A stretch of 64,000 bases of DNA from Pseudomonadota bacterium (lineage in GTDB: Bacteria > Desulfobacterota > Binatia > UBA9968), in assembly GCA_021324155.1 (NCBI GenBank), contig JAJPJQ010000031.1, positions 89,566-153,565 of the forward strand, in the 5' to 3' direction. The notes beneath the pieces were generated by a model. That model made no database searches, was not told the origin of the DNA, and worked only from the letters and a program-made list of their open reading frames with translations. This document shows, in pieces, positions 54,376-62,902 of the stretch (positions are counted from its first letter, which is position 1; every line of letters begins with the position of its first letter). The position numbers were made by a program, and so were the translations under genes.

Positions 54376-55488
54376 CTATGACAACGCGATCACGTTCTTG
54401 ATGCCGTCGCCGCGGCCGAGCAGCAGATCGCCGTAAGCCTCGATCGGGAAGCGTCCGGTAATGAGCGCCTTCACGGCCTTCGGCCAGCGCTCGTAAAACG
54501 TTCCGAGATCGCGGATCGAGTTCTCGAACGAATCGCGGCCGGCATTGACGGTCCCGAACACCACCTGGTTTTTGAGCACGAGGTTGCGCATCATGAGGTC
54601 CGTGTCGACTTCGATCGGCCCCTTGCGCCCGGGAACTCCGGTGAAGACAAAGATTCCGTTTGTCCCGAGCACCTTCATCATCGCGAACGAAAGGCTCGAA
54701 GCGCCAGTCGCTTCATAAATGAGATCGATATTGCCGACAACCTCCCCTAGCTGATCGATCGAGGTCGTCTGCGACGACAGGTATTTCGCTCCGAACGCTT
54801 CGACGAGAATGGATTTCGAGTTCGGCGCCGGCTCGCGCGAATAGACGTAGGTATGAAACCCCGACTTGACCAGTGCCATGGCGCCGAGCAAGCCGACCGG
54901 GCCGGCGCCGAGCACGACGGCGCGGTGGCAATTCGCCGGCGCTTGGCCGGGATTCGCCGGACACGCCCAAGGTAGCCGCTGCTGAACCTGCCACACTTGC
55001 GTCAGCGCCTTTTCGGCGATCGTCAGCGGCTCGACGAGAACGGCGATGTCACGCAGGGCGCGTGGAACGGGGTTCATGTATTTCTCATCGTCCACGACGA
55101 ACTCGCACATGAAGCCATGTCTCTGTTTGATTCCGCGCTCGGTGAAGTCCCCGGTAAAGCAGAAGTCCTGGCGGCCCGCACGGCACGCGACACAGTACTC
55201 ATGCGGGCAGGGCCGGCGCACCATCGGAACGACGAGATCGCCGCGCTTCACTCTGCTGACGGCCGGCCCGACGTCGATGACCTCGCCGAGGCATTCATGG
55301 CCAATGGCGAGGTAGTCGGATCCCGCGGGCGGCGTGCCGTATTGGAAAGCCGCGATCTCCTTGTCGGTGCCGCATACGCCTACGTCCAGCATTTTGAGCA
55401 TGACGTCCGAGGGCGTCATAAGCTTCGGCTCTTCCTGCTGGATCAAACTGATTTCGCGCCTCGATGGAACCACGGACACCGCTTTCAT
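54376..55488 (-). CDS. Zinc-dependent glucose 1-dehydrogenase-like MDR enzyme
   Basis: A 370-residue medium-chain dehydrogenase. The catalytic zinc site is built from VGVCGTDKE (about 37-45) and IGHECLGEV (about 62-70). The structural zinc lies in CPHEYCVACRAGRQDFC (about 94-110). The NAD(P) motif is VLGAGPVGLLGA (about 191-202). The 150-residue C-terminal part matches the archaeal-type glucose dehydrogenase family rather than simple alcohol dehydrogenases. It oxidises aldoses with NAD(P) in the cytoplasm. It has its own terminator. Confidence 0.87.
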   Translation of the reverse strand: MKAVSVVPSRREISLIQQEEPKLMTPSDVMLKMLDVGVCGTDKEIAAFQYGTPPAGSDYLAIGHECLGEVIDVGPAVSRVKRGDLVVPMVRRPCPHEYCVACRAGRQDFCFTGDFTERGIKQRHGFMCEFVVDDEKYMNPVPRALRDIAVLVEPLTIAEKALTQVWQVQQRLPWACPANPGQAPANCHRAVVLGAGPVGLLGAMALVKSGFHTYVYSREPAPNSKSILVEAFGAKYLSSQTTSIDQLGEVVGNIDLIYEATGASSLSFAMMKVLGTNGIFVFTGVPGRKGPIEVDTDLMMRNLVLKNQVVFGTVNAGRDSFENSIRDLGTFYERWPKAVKALITGRFPIEAYGDLLLGRGDGIKNVIALS

Positions 55489-55521
55489 TGCGTTTCTCCT
55501 TCTCGCTTTAAAACCGGCTGT

Positions 55522-55770
55522 TCAACTATTGTACTGTGCGGACTCTCCCAATTTCTGTCTAAGATTTTTACGCATCCGACTAAAAACAGAAGCCGGCATA
55601 TCATCGCAGGACAACGAGCGGGCAATGCGATTGATTTCGTTGTAGCTGTTGAAAAGCGCTGTACAATCCGTGCAAATGCTCCGATGTCCGTCGAATATAG
55701 CTCTCGCATCCGCATCCAAATCGTTGTCTCGGGAATCTCCCATCAGACTGGTGAACGTTTCGCAGTTCAT
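55522..55770 (-). CDS. Small anti-sigma-like zinc-finger protein (paralogue of 56870-57151)
   Basis: An 82-residue protein starting MNCETFTSLM with the H-x3-C-x2-C anti-sigma finger HRSICTDC (about residues 29-36). It ends in SLSCDDMPASVFSRMRKNLR, closely parallel to SLDCEDIPASMRTRLREFFR in the protein at 56870-57151. It has no membrane segment. It could titrate the nearby ECF sigma factor or another one; no sigma gene is directly adjacent. Confidence 0.7.
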   Translation of the reverse strand: MNCETFTSLMGDSRDNDLDADARAIFDGHRSICTDCTALFNSYNEINRIARSLSCDDMPASVFSRMRKNLRQKLGESAQYNS

Positions 55771-55833
55771 AGACCCTCGTTGCTCCAGCCTTTAGACGCC
55801 GGTCTGCTGCGAAAAGATGCAGGGAATGCCAGA

Positions 55834-56787
55834 TTATGCGGACGCCGCCAGCGGCATCGCGGCCCATTCGGGCTGGACGCCTATCCTGGCGAGCGAACCG
55901 AGGACCCTAGCGGGGTCGCCCCAATCGCTCCACTCGATGCCGGTCACGGGAAGCACGGCGAGCCGTGAAGATTGCCTTGTCAGTATCTCTTCGGAGAAAT
56001 TCGACTCCCGCAGCTGCGAGTACAAAGCGCCAATCGCGGCAGTCTCGCGAGACGTGCCGATCGCAGGCGCGATCCGCTCGAAAAGGCTGTAAACATCGGG
56101 AGCGCTCTTTGAAATAAGCTCGATCAGCGTTTTCGCGCGGCCGACCATTACGAAGCTATTCCAGAAACAGCCTCTAGATAACAGGCGCTGCGCTAAGGCG
56201 AGGCTTGGTTTTTCCCAGAATCGGTCAACCCGAAACAGCGGACCCGTACACGGCAAGAAAACCGGATCCGCCGGCTCGATCCAGCCGTATTCGACCTCGG
56301 GTGTCTTTGCATTAATGCCGAGCAGAAACACGGACTCCGGCATGACCCGCGCGGCTTCGAACGCCGCGTCGACGTAATACATAAACGACTCGTCGTCCGA
56401 GACGTAATGATCGGACGGGAAAGTCACGACGGTTGAGTCCGGGTCGATGGCAGCCGCTCGCATCAACGCGTAAAGGATCGGCGCGGTCGTGCCGCGGTTT
56501 TCCGGCTGAACAACCAAGCTGCGCGAAGGCATCCTCTCCGCATAGCGGCTATAGAACGGCGCGTGCTTTCGGGTCACAACGACCAGTGTCTTTTCATCCG
56601 CGATCGAAAGCCGCGTGCGGCGGAGCGTGCGATCAAGCAGCGTCTCTCCGCCGACGATCGGGCAAAATTGTTTCGGCCGTTCGTCGCCGGAGATCCGCCG
56701 CGTTAAAGGTCGTAGTCGTACACCGTCACCGCCTGCAAGTATGACCGCCCACCAACTCGATCTCCCGCAGCAATCGTTTTTCCGCAT
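55834..56787 (-). CDS. Mannose-1-phosphate guanylyltransferase-like sugar nucleotidyltransferase
   Basis: A 317-residue nucleotidyltransferase from the ATG at 56787, preceded by GGAGGGG. The GDP-mannose pyrophosphorylase signature is WAVILAGGDGVRLRPLTRR followed by RPKQFCPIVGGETLLDRTL; FPSDHYVSDD holds the metal-binding Asp and EYGWIEPADP follows. There is no C-terminal isomerase or beta-helix domain, so it is a short, monofunctional form. It would make an NDP-sugar for glycan synthesis. It lies between two paralogous anti-sigma-like genes, an odd setting. Confidence 0.85.
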   Translation of the reverse strand: MRKNDCCGRSSWWAVILAGGDGVRLRPLTRRISGDERPKQFCPIVGGETLLDRTLRRTRLSIADEKTLVVVTRKHAPFYSRYAERMPSRSLVVQPENRGTTAPILYALMRAAAIDPDSTVVTFPSDHYVSDDESFMYYVDAAFEAARVMPESVFLLGINAKTPEVEYGWIEPADPVFLPCTGPLFRVDRFWEKPSLALAQRLLSRGCFWNSFVMVGRAKTLIELISKSAPDVYSLFERIAPAIGTSRETAAIGALYSQLRESNFSEEILTRQSSRLAVLPVTGIEWSDWGDPARVLGSLARIGVQPEWAAMPLAASA

Positions 56788-56869
56788 ACCCCACCCCTCC
56801 GGTTTTGTTCTTAGACGCCGGCTTCCAACGATTGGATGCGTGACGCACTGGACAGAATTTAATGGCGAA

Positions 56870-57151
56870 TTACGTCTTCGAGCGCCCGCGGCCGGTCCGC
56901 TCCCGGAAGAATTCCCGCAGCCGCGTTCGCATCGAAGCAGGAATATCTTCGCAGTCAAGAGATTTTGCGGTACGAATCGCCTCTTTGTATGTCTCGAGAA
57001 AGGACATACAGTCCGGGCATCGCTTCAGATGCGCCTCGAACATTTCAACCGTCCGCCGGTCCAAATCGCCCGAAAGGTAATCCGTGACAACGCGCGCGGC
57101 TTGTTCGCAAAATTCTTTTTCGCTTGCAGTCTTCCGCATGACGGAGATCAC
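56870..57151 (-). CDS. Anti-sigma factor, soluble zinc-finger type
   Basis: A 93-residue protein with the anti-sigma zinc finger H-x3-C-x2-C (HLKRCPDC, about residues 41-48) and no transmembrane segment. Its ATG overlaps the sigma gene stop by 4 bp, so it is translationally coupled to and should inhibit that ECF sigma. The C-terminal half SLDCEDIPASMRTRLREFFR is shared with the small protein at 55522-55770. How the complex is released is not evident; a redox-sensitive zinc finger is possible. Confidence 0.82.
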   Translation of the reverse strand: MISVMRKTASEKEFCEQAARVVTDYLSGDLDRRTVEMFEAHLKRCPDCMSFLETYKEAIRTAKSLDCEDIPASMRTRLREFFRERTGRGRSKT

Positions 57152-57828
57152 GCGGCGGAATAGCCGAGCTCGACCGCCAGCTTGCCGCGGAGAAAGAGTC
57201 TTGCACGATGCAGGCGGGCTTTAACAGCCTGAACCGTCAGATTCAACGCATCGGCAATTTCTCGATTGGAATAGCCGTCGAGATCGCTTACGAGAATCAC
57301 TTTGTCGATCGCCCCGAGTTGGTCAATTGCTTTTCGCACAATCGACTTCAGCTCGCCGTCGATCAGTTGTTGATCAAGATCTTTCGACCAATCGACGACC
57401 GGCCTGACGAGATGATGCCCGTCCTCGGCGAACCGCGGAAGGTAAGCCTCGATGTCGACAGCTTCATCTTTCTTGTGCCGGCGAATCTTGCTCAGCGCAA
57501 CGTTCAAGGTCACGCGGTACAGCCAGCTCGAAAATGCCGAATCGCCGCGGAAATTTTTCGCCTTCTCGAAAACCAGCATGAAAGAGTCCTGCACAACCTC
57601 TTCTGCGTCCGCATCATTTCCGACAAGTTTCACCGCCTGACGATAAACCCGGTTCGCATAGCGATTGAAGATAATGTCGAACGCGCGGTTGTCGCCGGCC
57701 TGCAGTTGCTCCACAACCAGGTTTTCCGGGGCGTCGTCATGCAGAAACTCGGCATTGTTCTCAGAACGTCTGGCCAAGCCCGGATGAAAGTCCCTGGTCG
57801 GCTCGTTTATCGATACGGCTTTTTCCAT
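57148..57828 (-). CDS. ECF RNA polymerase sigma factor (second in window)
   Basis: A 226-residue sigma. Region 2 has DAEEVVQDSFMLVFEKAKNF and SAFSSWLYRVTLNVALSKIRRHK; region 4 has VILVSDLDGYSNREIADALNLTVQAVKARLHRARLFLR. A roughly 45-residue N-terminal extension precedes region 2. It is followed by its soluble anti-sigma (4-bp overlap). Its gene is 20 bp downstream of the STAS protein gene, so all three may be one transcription unit. No copy of the GGAAT/GGTC motif of the first sigma regulon was found upstream. Confidence 0.92.
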   Translation of the reverse strand: MEKAVSINEPTRDFHPGLARRSENNAEFLHDDAPENLVVEQLQAGDNRAFDIIFNRYANRVYRQAVKLVGNDADAEEVVQDSFMLVFEKAKNFRGDSAFSSWLYRVTLNVALSKIRRHKKDEAVDIEAYLPRFAEDGHHLVRPVVDWSKDLDQQLIDGELKSIVRKAIDQLGAIDKVILVSDLDGYSNREIADALNLTVQAVKARLHRARLFLRGKLAVELGYSAA

Positions 57829-57848
57829 TTTCGGCTCCTTGTGTCTCG

Positions 57849-58118
57849 TCAGTCTTTGAGGTCGCTCAACAATGTCTCTACGAACAGAGACCCCTTGGCG
57901 AGCTTGATTCGCCCGTTTTTCAACTTTTGCAGCAGCTTCAGACCGCTCTGGCTGATGAAGGTGACGCCGGACAAATCCAGTAAGAGCGTCTTATGTGTTT
58001 TACGTTTGTACCCGTCACATTCATTTTGGAGCTCGGCCACGGTCGAGCTATCTACGCTGCCGTCGAGCCGGAGAACGATCGTGTCTTCATCCTCAAAAGT
58101 TTTCGTGATTCGCAGCAT
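57849..58118 (-). CDS. STAS-domain protein (anti-sigma factor antagonist-like)
   Basis: An 89-residue protein that is a single STAS domain: LRLDGSVDSSTVAELQNECD, then KTLLLDLSGVTFISQSGLKL, where the Ser of ISQSGL is in the position phosphorylated in SpoIIAA-type antagonists. Such proteins act in partner switching with serine kinases; no kinase gene is present in the window. It begins the sigma/anti-sigma transcription unit and is divergent from the sigma-54 activator across the 35-bp inverted repeat. Confidence 0.85.
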   Translation of the reverse strand: MLRITKTFEDEDTIVLRLDGSVDSSTVAELQNECDGYKRKTHKTLLLDLSGVTFISQSGLKLLQKLKNGRIKLAKGSLFVETLLSDLKD

Positions 58119-58225
58119 GATGAGCTTGTTTATTGAGCAAGCGTCATGCCGAGGTCGGAGGGTGGATTAAAGAGGCTAAGTTACTGAAAATATTAGCGGT
58201 GAGCTTTCTTAACACCGACTCGACG

Positions 58226-58260
58226 TTGCGGTATTTCGCAACGGTTGCGAAATACCGCAA
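58226..58260. repeat. 35-bp perfect inverted repeat between divergent regulators
   Basis: Arms of 17 bp at 58226-58242 (TTGCGGTATTTCGCAAC) and 58244-58260 around a single central G are exact reverse complements. It lies 108 bp before the STAS start and 8 bp before the ATG of the sigma-54 activator. It could be an operator for a dimeric regulator, possibly autoregulatory, or an RNA hairpin in the activator leader. Confidence 0.85.
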
Positions 58261-58268
58261 GAAGGCAT

Positions 58269-60347
58269 ATGAGTTGGCGGAAAGAAATGGACGATCAGAT
58301 TTCCAAGGAATTAGCCATGGACGAAGACATTCGCCACGCGGAAGAAACCCTGCGAGTTATCACGGAGGGAACGGCCGCCGTTACGGGCGGCGATTTTTTT
58401 GCTTCGTTGGTACGCCATCTCGCGAAAGCGCTGCACACCCGCTATGCCTTCGTCGCTGAGTGCACGGATGAAACTCGAACCGAAGTGCGAACACTCGCCT
58501 TTTGGAGTACGGATCGTTTCGCCGAAGACATAACTTTTCGCGTGCGTGGAACGCCGTGCGAGAAAGTGATCGGCGGCGACGTGTGCTGCTATCCGCAGAG
58601 CCTCCAATCGCTTTTTCCGGAAGACACTGGACTCGTCCGACTCCAAGCCGAGAGCTATCTGGGCGTACCTCTTTATGGATCCACGGGAAAAGTGCTCGGC
58701 CATTTAGTGGTCATCGACGGCAAGCCGATGGCCGATTCCATTACCCGCAATATTCCCATACTGCGCATATTCGCCGCCCGTGCCGGCGCCGAGCTGGAGC
58801 GCAAAAAGTTCGAAGATGCGCTCGAAAAAAGCCAGGAGCGCGTTCGTGCCCTTCTGGATGTCAACAATGCCATTATCACGAAACGTACGCGCGATGAGCT
58901 TTTTTCAGCAATCTGTGATTCCCTCATTCCGGTAGTATCTTTCGACCGCATCGCCCTGGCTCTTTACGAGCCCCGCGCAAATATCTTGAGGCTGGTGACA
59001 TTCGCCGGCCCATATCAGCGCAGCGACTACTCGCCGATTGGACGCGAGCTAAGCCTCACCGACAGTCCGGCTGGGTTGGCATTCGCAAGCCAGACGCCCA
59101 TATTGCGGCGCAACCTCGAAACGGACAGGCAAACCGGCTCTGAGGAGCGTGCTTTCAGCCATGGCTTCCGCTCTTTATGCGCATTGCCGCTCACCGTTCG
59201 CGGCAACAGCATCGGCGCAATTACGGTCGGAAGCCTGACGAAAGGTCGTTACACGGAGACCGACGTCCTGTTTCTAACTGAAATCGCGAAGCAGATTTCA
59301 ATCGCGGTCGACAACATGCAGTCCTACGAGGAGATCATCGCGCTGAAAAGCCGCATCGAGGCGGAAAACATCTACCTTCAAGAGGAGATCAAGACCGAAT
59401 ACAACTTCGAAGAGATTATCGGCAAAAGCGCGCCGCTGAGACAGGTGCTGCGCAAGATCGAGCAGGTGGCGCCGGCCGAGACGACGGTGTTGATCCTGGG
59501 AGAGACCGGCACTGGGAAAGAACTGCTTGCCCGCGCGATTCACAATTTAAGCCCGCGGAAGGATCGGCCGCTCGTCAAAGTCAACTGCGGCGCGATACCG
59601 GCGGGATTGGTGGAAAGCGAGCTGTTCGGGCACGAGAGAGGCGCATTTACAGGAGCGTTGCAGCGGCGCGAGGGGCGTTTCGAGCTGGCCAACGGCGGCA
59701 CGATCTTCCTCGATGAAGTCGGCGAATTGCCGCTCGACGTACAGGCCAAGCTTCTGCGGGTCCTGCAAGAAGGCGAGTTCGAGCGCGTCGGCAGCAGCAA
59801 AGCCAGCAAAGTTAACGTGCGCCTCATCGCCGCCACCAACCGGGACCTTAAAGAGGTGGTTAAATCCGGCGGCTTCCGATCCGATTTATTTTACCGGCTG
59901 AATGTCTTTCCGATCCTCGTGCCCTCGCTCAAGGAACGTAAAGCCGATATCCCGCTTCTGGTCAGCTTCTTTATTAGCAGGTTTGCAAAAAAGTTGGCTA
60001 AACAGATACAGGGCGTTTCCAAAGATACGATGGAACGGCTGACGAAGTAACCGTGGCCGGGCAACATTCGCGAACTGCAGAACCTGATCGAACGCGCCGT
60101 CGTGTTAGCGGATGGGCCGGTATTGAAAATCGACGATGCGATGCTTGGAATGGAAAGTGGCCTCGATTCCGGCCGACCGATTGCCCTGGAGGATGTCGAA
60201 CGCACCCATATCCTGCGCACGCTCGTAGAGACGAACTGGGTCATTCATGGCAATCGCGGCGCGGCGAACATTCTCGGGATCAACCCAAGCACGCTGCGCT
60301 CCCGCATGGTGAAGCTCGGCATCAAAAGAAGCGATCGACAGTTGTAG
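58269..60347 (+). pseudogene. Sigma-54-dependent transcriptional activator (GAF-GAF-AAA+-HTH), interrupted by one TAA
   Basis: An FhlA-like activator. Two GAF-type sensor domains (about residues 15-175 and 195-365) precede the AAA+ domain with Walker A LGETGTGKELLARAIH, the sigma-54 contact GAFTGA and Walker B IFLDEVGELP. At 60048-60050 a TAA stands where a Tyr codon is expected in the [19 protein letters not shown] segment. The same frame then continues through that segment and a Fis-type helix-turn-helix ([22 protein letters not shown]) to TAG 60345-60347. A single TAC/TAT-to-TAA change would explain it. The truncated 593-residue product lacks the DNA-binding domain. A sequencing error cannot be excluded. 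Confidence 0.85.
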
Positions 60348-60351
60348 GCAG

Positions 60352-60549
60352 CTAGTGGACGCAGCGGCTTTTGCCGCCGGCGAAACCGTCCACTTCACTG
60401 TCGAGCAAATCGGCAATCACGACAGCCGCAATAGCATAAGCTTCCTCGGCATTGTCTGCCGTTTCGAACGCGACCTCACTGACAACCGCGACCAACTCTC
60501 CCAGCGTTGTCTCTATCGTTGCTCGCTCGACAATCGCATCATACACCAC
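60352..60549 (-). CDS. Small conserved-looking hypothetical protein
   Basis: A 65-residue acidic, mostly helical protein (RATIETTLGELVAVVSEVAF, then ETADNAEEAYAIAAVVIADL). Short proteins with a similar TTLGELVxAVS...VADLL pattern occur widely, so it is probably real, but I know of no function. It overlaps no other gene and is convergent with the broken activator. Confidence 0.5.
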   Translation of the reverse strand: MVYDAIVERATIETTLGELVAVVSEVAFETADNAEEAYAIAAVVIADLLDSEVDGFAGGKSRCVH

Positions 60550-60671
60550 CCCGCTTTCACCAAATTAGACGCATGAGAGCTGAAAAAGGATTCACCGCTG
60601 GCGAAAAGCCGGAACGTTTACCGGTGCCTCAGGGCCGCGGATTGAAATCGCGAGCGATACGGGCGGGTGAA

Positions 60672-60747
<76 letters not shown>

Positions 60748-60795
60748 GGAAGGTGAAAATATTGCCCAAAAAAATGGGGGAGTCAAGTTTGCCGG

Positions 60796-61758
60796 CTAAC
60801 TTTTGCCGCGCGCGGCGGCCTTTTTCTCGATCGAGTCGACGATCTTCTCTTCTAGCTTGACGCCTTCGAAGGCGTCGATCTCCTGCACGCATGTCGGGCT
60901 CGTGACGTTCACCTCGGTCAGCCAGCCGCCGATGACGTCGAGGCCGACGAAGTAAAGTCCCAATTTTTTGAAATCCGCCGCAAGCGCGCGGCAGATCTCG
61001 CGATCGCGTTCGGTGATCTCGCCGCGCGCGGACGCGCCGCCTACGTGAAGGTTGGCGCGATTGTCGTTTTCTTTCGGGATGCGCAGCAGCGCGCCGATCG
61101 GCTCGCCGTCGAGCACGAGCACGCGCTTGTCGCCTTGGCGGATCTCCGGCAGGTAGCGCTGCGCCATCACCGGCACCGTGCCTTCGACGGTGACCATCTC
61201 GAGGATCGCGCCGACGTTGCGGTCTTTACTGCTGAGATACAGCACGCCGCGTCCGCCCGCACCCTCGAGCGGCTTGACGATCATCTCGCCGCCCTGCTCG
61301 CCCATGAATTTTTTGAGCAGAGCCATGTCGCTCGTGACGAGCGACGGCGGAATCAGCTTAGCAAAGCGCAACGCGTAGAGCTTCTCGGTCGCTTCGCGGA
61401 GCCCGTGGGGATCGTTGATGACGACGCATTCCTTGGGATCGACGAGGCTCAACAGGTGCGTGGTATAGAAATATTTAATATCGAACGGCGGGTCTTTGCG
61501 CATGAGAATGACGTCGAAGTCGCCAAGCGGTCCGGCGCCCTCGCCGGTGATTTTATAATGGGGCGCCGCGCGCGCGACGCTGATCTTTTTATAACGGCCT
61601 TCCGGCCCGCCGCCGCGGATCGCGAGATCGTCTTGCTGCATATAATAGAGGGCGTGGCCGCGCCGCTCGGCCTCCAGCATGACGACGAACGTCGTGTCGG
61701 TGTTGATGTTGACCTTTTCGATCGGGTCCATCACGACGCCGATCTTCAGCCCCGCCAT
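60796..61758 (-). CDS. gshB: Glutathione synthetase (ATP-grasp)
   Basis: A 320-residue protein matching prokaryotic GshB along its length. It starts LKIGVVMDPIEKVNINTDTT and has MRKDPPFDIKYFYTTHLLSL, the ATP-grasp segments MIVKPLEGAGGRGVLYL and VLVLDGEPIGALLRIPKEND, and the terminal YFVGLDVIGGWLTEVNVTSPTC with the metal-binding Asn/Asp. It joins gamma-glutamylcysteine and glycine. No gshA is present in the window. It is followed by tRNA-Phe. Confidence 0.96.
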   Translation of the reverse strand: MAGLKIGVVMDPIEKVNINTDTTFVVMLEAERRGHALYYMQQDDLAIRGGGPEGRYKKISVARAAPHYKITGEGAGPLGDFDVILMRKDPPFDIKYFYTTHLLSLVDPKECVVINDPHGLREATEKLYALRFAKLIPPSLVTSDMALLKKFMGEQGGEMIVKPLEGAGGRGVLYLSSKDRNVGAILEMVTVEGTVPVMAQRYLPEIRQGDKRVLVLDGEPIGALLRIPKENDNRANLHVGGASARGEITERDREICRALAADFKKLGLYFVGLDVIGGWLTEVNVTSPTCVQEIDAFEGVKLEEKIVDSIEKKAAARGKS

Positions 61759-61777
61759 AACCAGCCCCGCCTCCAGT

Positions 61778-61800
61778 GAGTAGTGAGTGGTGAGTAGTGG
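61778..61800 (+). repeat. Left arm of a 23-bp imperfect inverted repeat
   Basis: Rich in G/T/A with internal GAGTAGTG and GTGAGTAGTGG repeats. Its reverse complement matches 62201-62223 at 21 of 23 positions. The two arms bracket the decayed four-helix-bundle gene. The arm starts 19 bp upstream of the gshB start. Confidence 0.7.
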
Positions 61801-61831
61801 TTAGTTTCCATCGGTGAGCCGCGCGACATAT

Positions 61832-62200
61832 ACTAGAGCTTTCTGGCCGAAGAAGCGATTGATCCGTTCAGCATTTTTCCAATCTCGTCGACTGAGCCGT
61901 CGATTTTTCGTAGCTGTTGCGGTTCAGATGCCTATTCTAAGACATATTTCCAGTTGCGTATCCAGCTCGCCGATTGATCCTCTGGCGACGTGGAGGAACT
62001 GAAGCGGCTCGCGCCTGTTTTTTTCTCGGCGCTCCTTCCGCGATATTGCTCGGTATCGAAACTGCCGCCCGCTGCAACTGACTTGTCAATCCGAATTTTT
62101 CATTGGTAGGGAAACTTTCCAGCTCCTTATATCGGCGACAAAATCCATACGTGCCTGCCATACTTTCAATTTTCGGTAAGGCTTTTCGGTATTTTGATTT
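61832..62200 (-). pseudogene. Decayed S23/four-helix-bundle protein gene
   Basis: Pieces of the 23S intervening-sequence/four-helix-bundle family are spread over frames: [15 protein letters not shown], then [20 protein letters not shown] continuing [15 protein letters not shown] different frame gives [20 protein letters not shown], and a final one gives QQLRKIDGSVDEIGKMLNGS. Only the middle piece (61937-62161) forms an open frame of any length. At least three frameshifts and an extra stop are needed to restore the gene. It is flanked by the inverted repeat arms at 61778-61800 and 62201-62223. Confidence 0.75.
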
Positions 62201-62223
62201 CCACTATTCACCACGCACTACTC
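62201..62223 (-). repeat. Right arm of the 23-bp imperfect inverted repeat
   Basis: The reverse complement of this arm differs from the left arm at two positions only (ninth and seventeenth). It overlaps the last two bases of the RDD gene's stop region, so the element ends at the 3' edge of that gene. Confidence 0.7.
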
Positions 62224-62758
62224 ATTCCCGCATGATCCAAGTGCCGGCGAGCGAGTCGTGCCAGCCGCGCTTCTCGCGATGCCATAGAATGCGCAAGTAG
62301 CCGATGAGGAGCGGCCACGTGAGGATGCTCACGCTCCAGCGCCAGAGCGCGCGGCCGTAGCCCACCGGCTCGCGGCGCCGGTCGACGACGCGCAAACCGA
62401 AGAGCCATTGGCCGACAGTACTGCCGACGTGCGCGTGGAGCACGACGAAATAACTCGCCGCGAGCGCAATCCACGCAAGCACGACCGCGCGCGCCGCGCC
62501 CTCCCACATATCGAGCGAGATCGTGTGCGCGTGCGCCGCCATGCCGACGCGAAAACCGATGCCGCTTAGGCGAAACAACAGCAGCGAGAACAGCCCGAGC
62601 ACGAACATGTCGATCATGAACGCCGACAGGCGGCGAAAAAATCCGCCCCAGCGGATCGCGGCGGCCGCCTCCTCGTCTTTGAGTCGCGCATAGAGGCGGT
62701 CGTACTCGCGTTCAATTACGGTTCGCAGGCGCGGCGCATCTTCAGCGTCGATTTCCAT
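62222..62758 (-). CDS. RDD-family membrane protein
   Basis: A 178-residue protein from the ATG at 62758. After a 35-residue helical N-terminus come RWGGFFRRLSAFMIDMFVLGLF with the family R..D pattern and three or four transmembrane segments; GSTVGQWLFGLRVVDRR is the second family signature. Function is not established; relatives act in ion or antibiotic resistance. No ribosome binding site is obvious. A longer frame to 62986 is rejected because it overlaps rsmE. Confidence 0.85.
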   Translation of the reverse strand: MEIDAEDAPRLRTVIEREYDRLYARLKDEEAAAAIRWGGFFRRLSAFMIDMFVLGLFSLLLFRLSGIGFRVGMAAHAHTISLDMWEGAARAVVLAWIALAASYFVVLHAHVGSTVGQWLFGLRVVDRRREPVGYGRALWRWSVSILTWPLLIGYLRILWHREKRGWHDSLAGTWIMRE

Positions 62759-62810
62759 AGACGATCGGACGAGTTTAGACCGTAAGCGGGGACAAGGAAA
62801 GACTGACCGA

Positions 62811-62902
62811 GTTCGTCCTTCGACATGCTCGGGATAACAGCAAAATAAAGCTCGGCAGTGATCTTCAGTCTGTGCTCGTGGTGAGCCTGTCGAACCACTA
62901 AC
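62811..62902. repeat. Two short GTCCTTCGACATGCTC / GGTGAGCCTGTCGAACCA dispersed-repeat-like segments
   Basis: 62811-62834 and 62874-62902 look like dispersed intergenic repeats seen in many uncultured bacterial genomes, with a core resembling GTCGAACCAC and its partner. No second copy of the pair was seen in this window, so the call rests on resemblance only. The second one runs into the 3' end of rsmE. Confidence 0.35.

Noticed and set aside
60048..60050. In-frame stop in the sigma-54 activator as a recoding event
   Set aside because: It is TAA, which is not used for selenocysteine or pyrrolysine, and it replaces a Tyr; a nonsense mutation or sequencing error is simpler.
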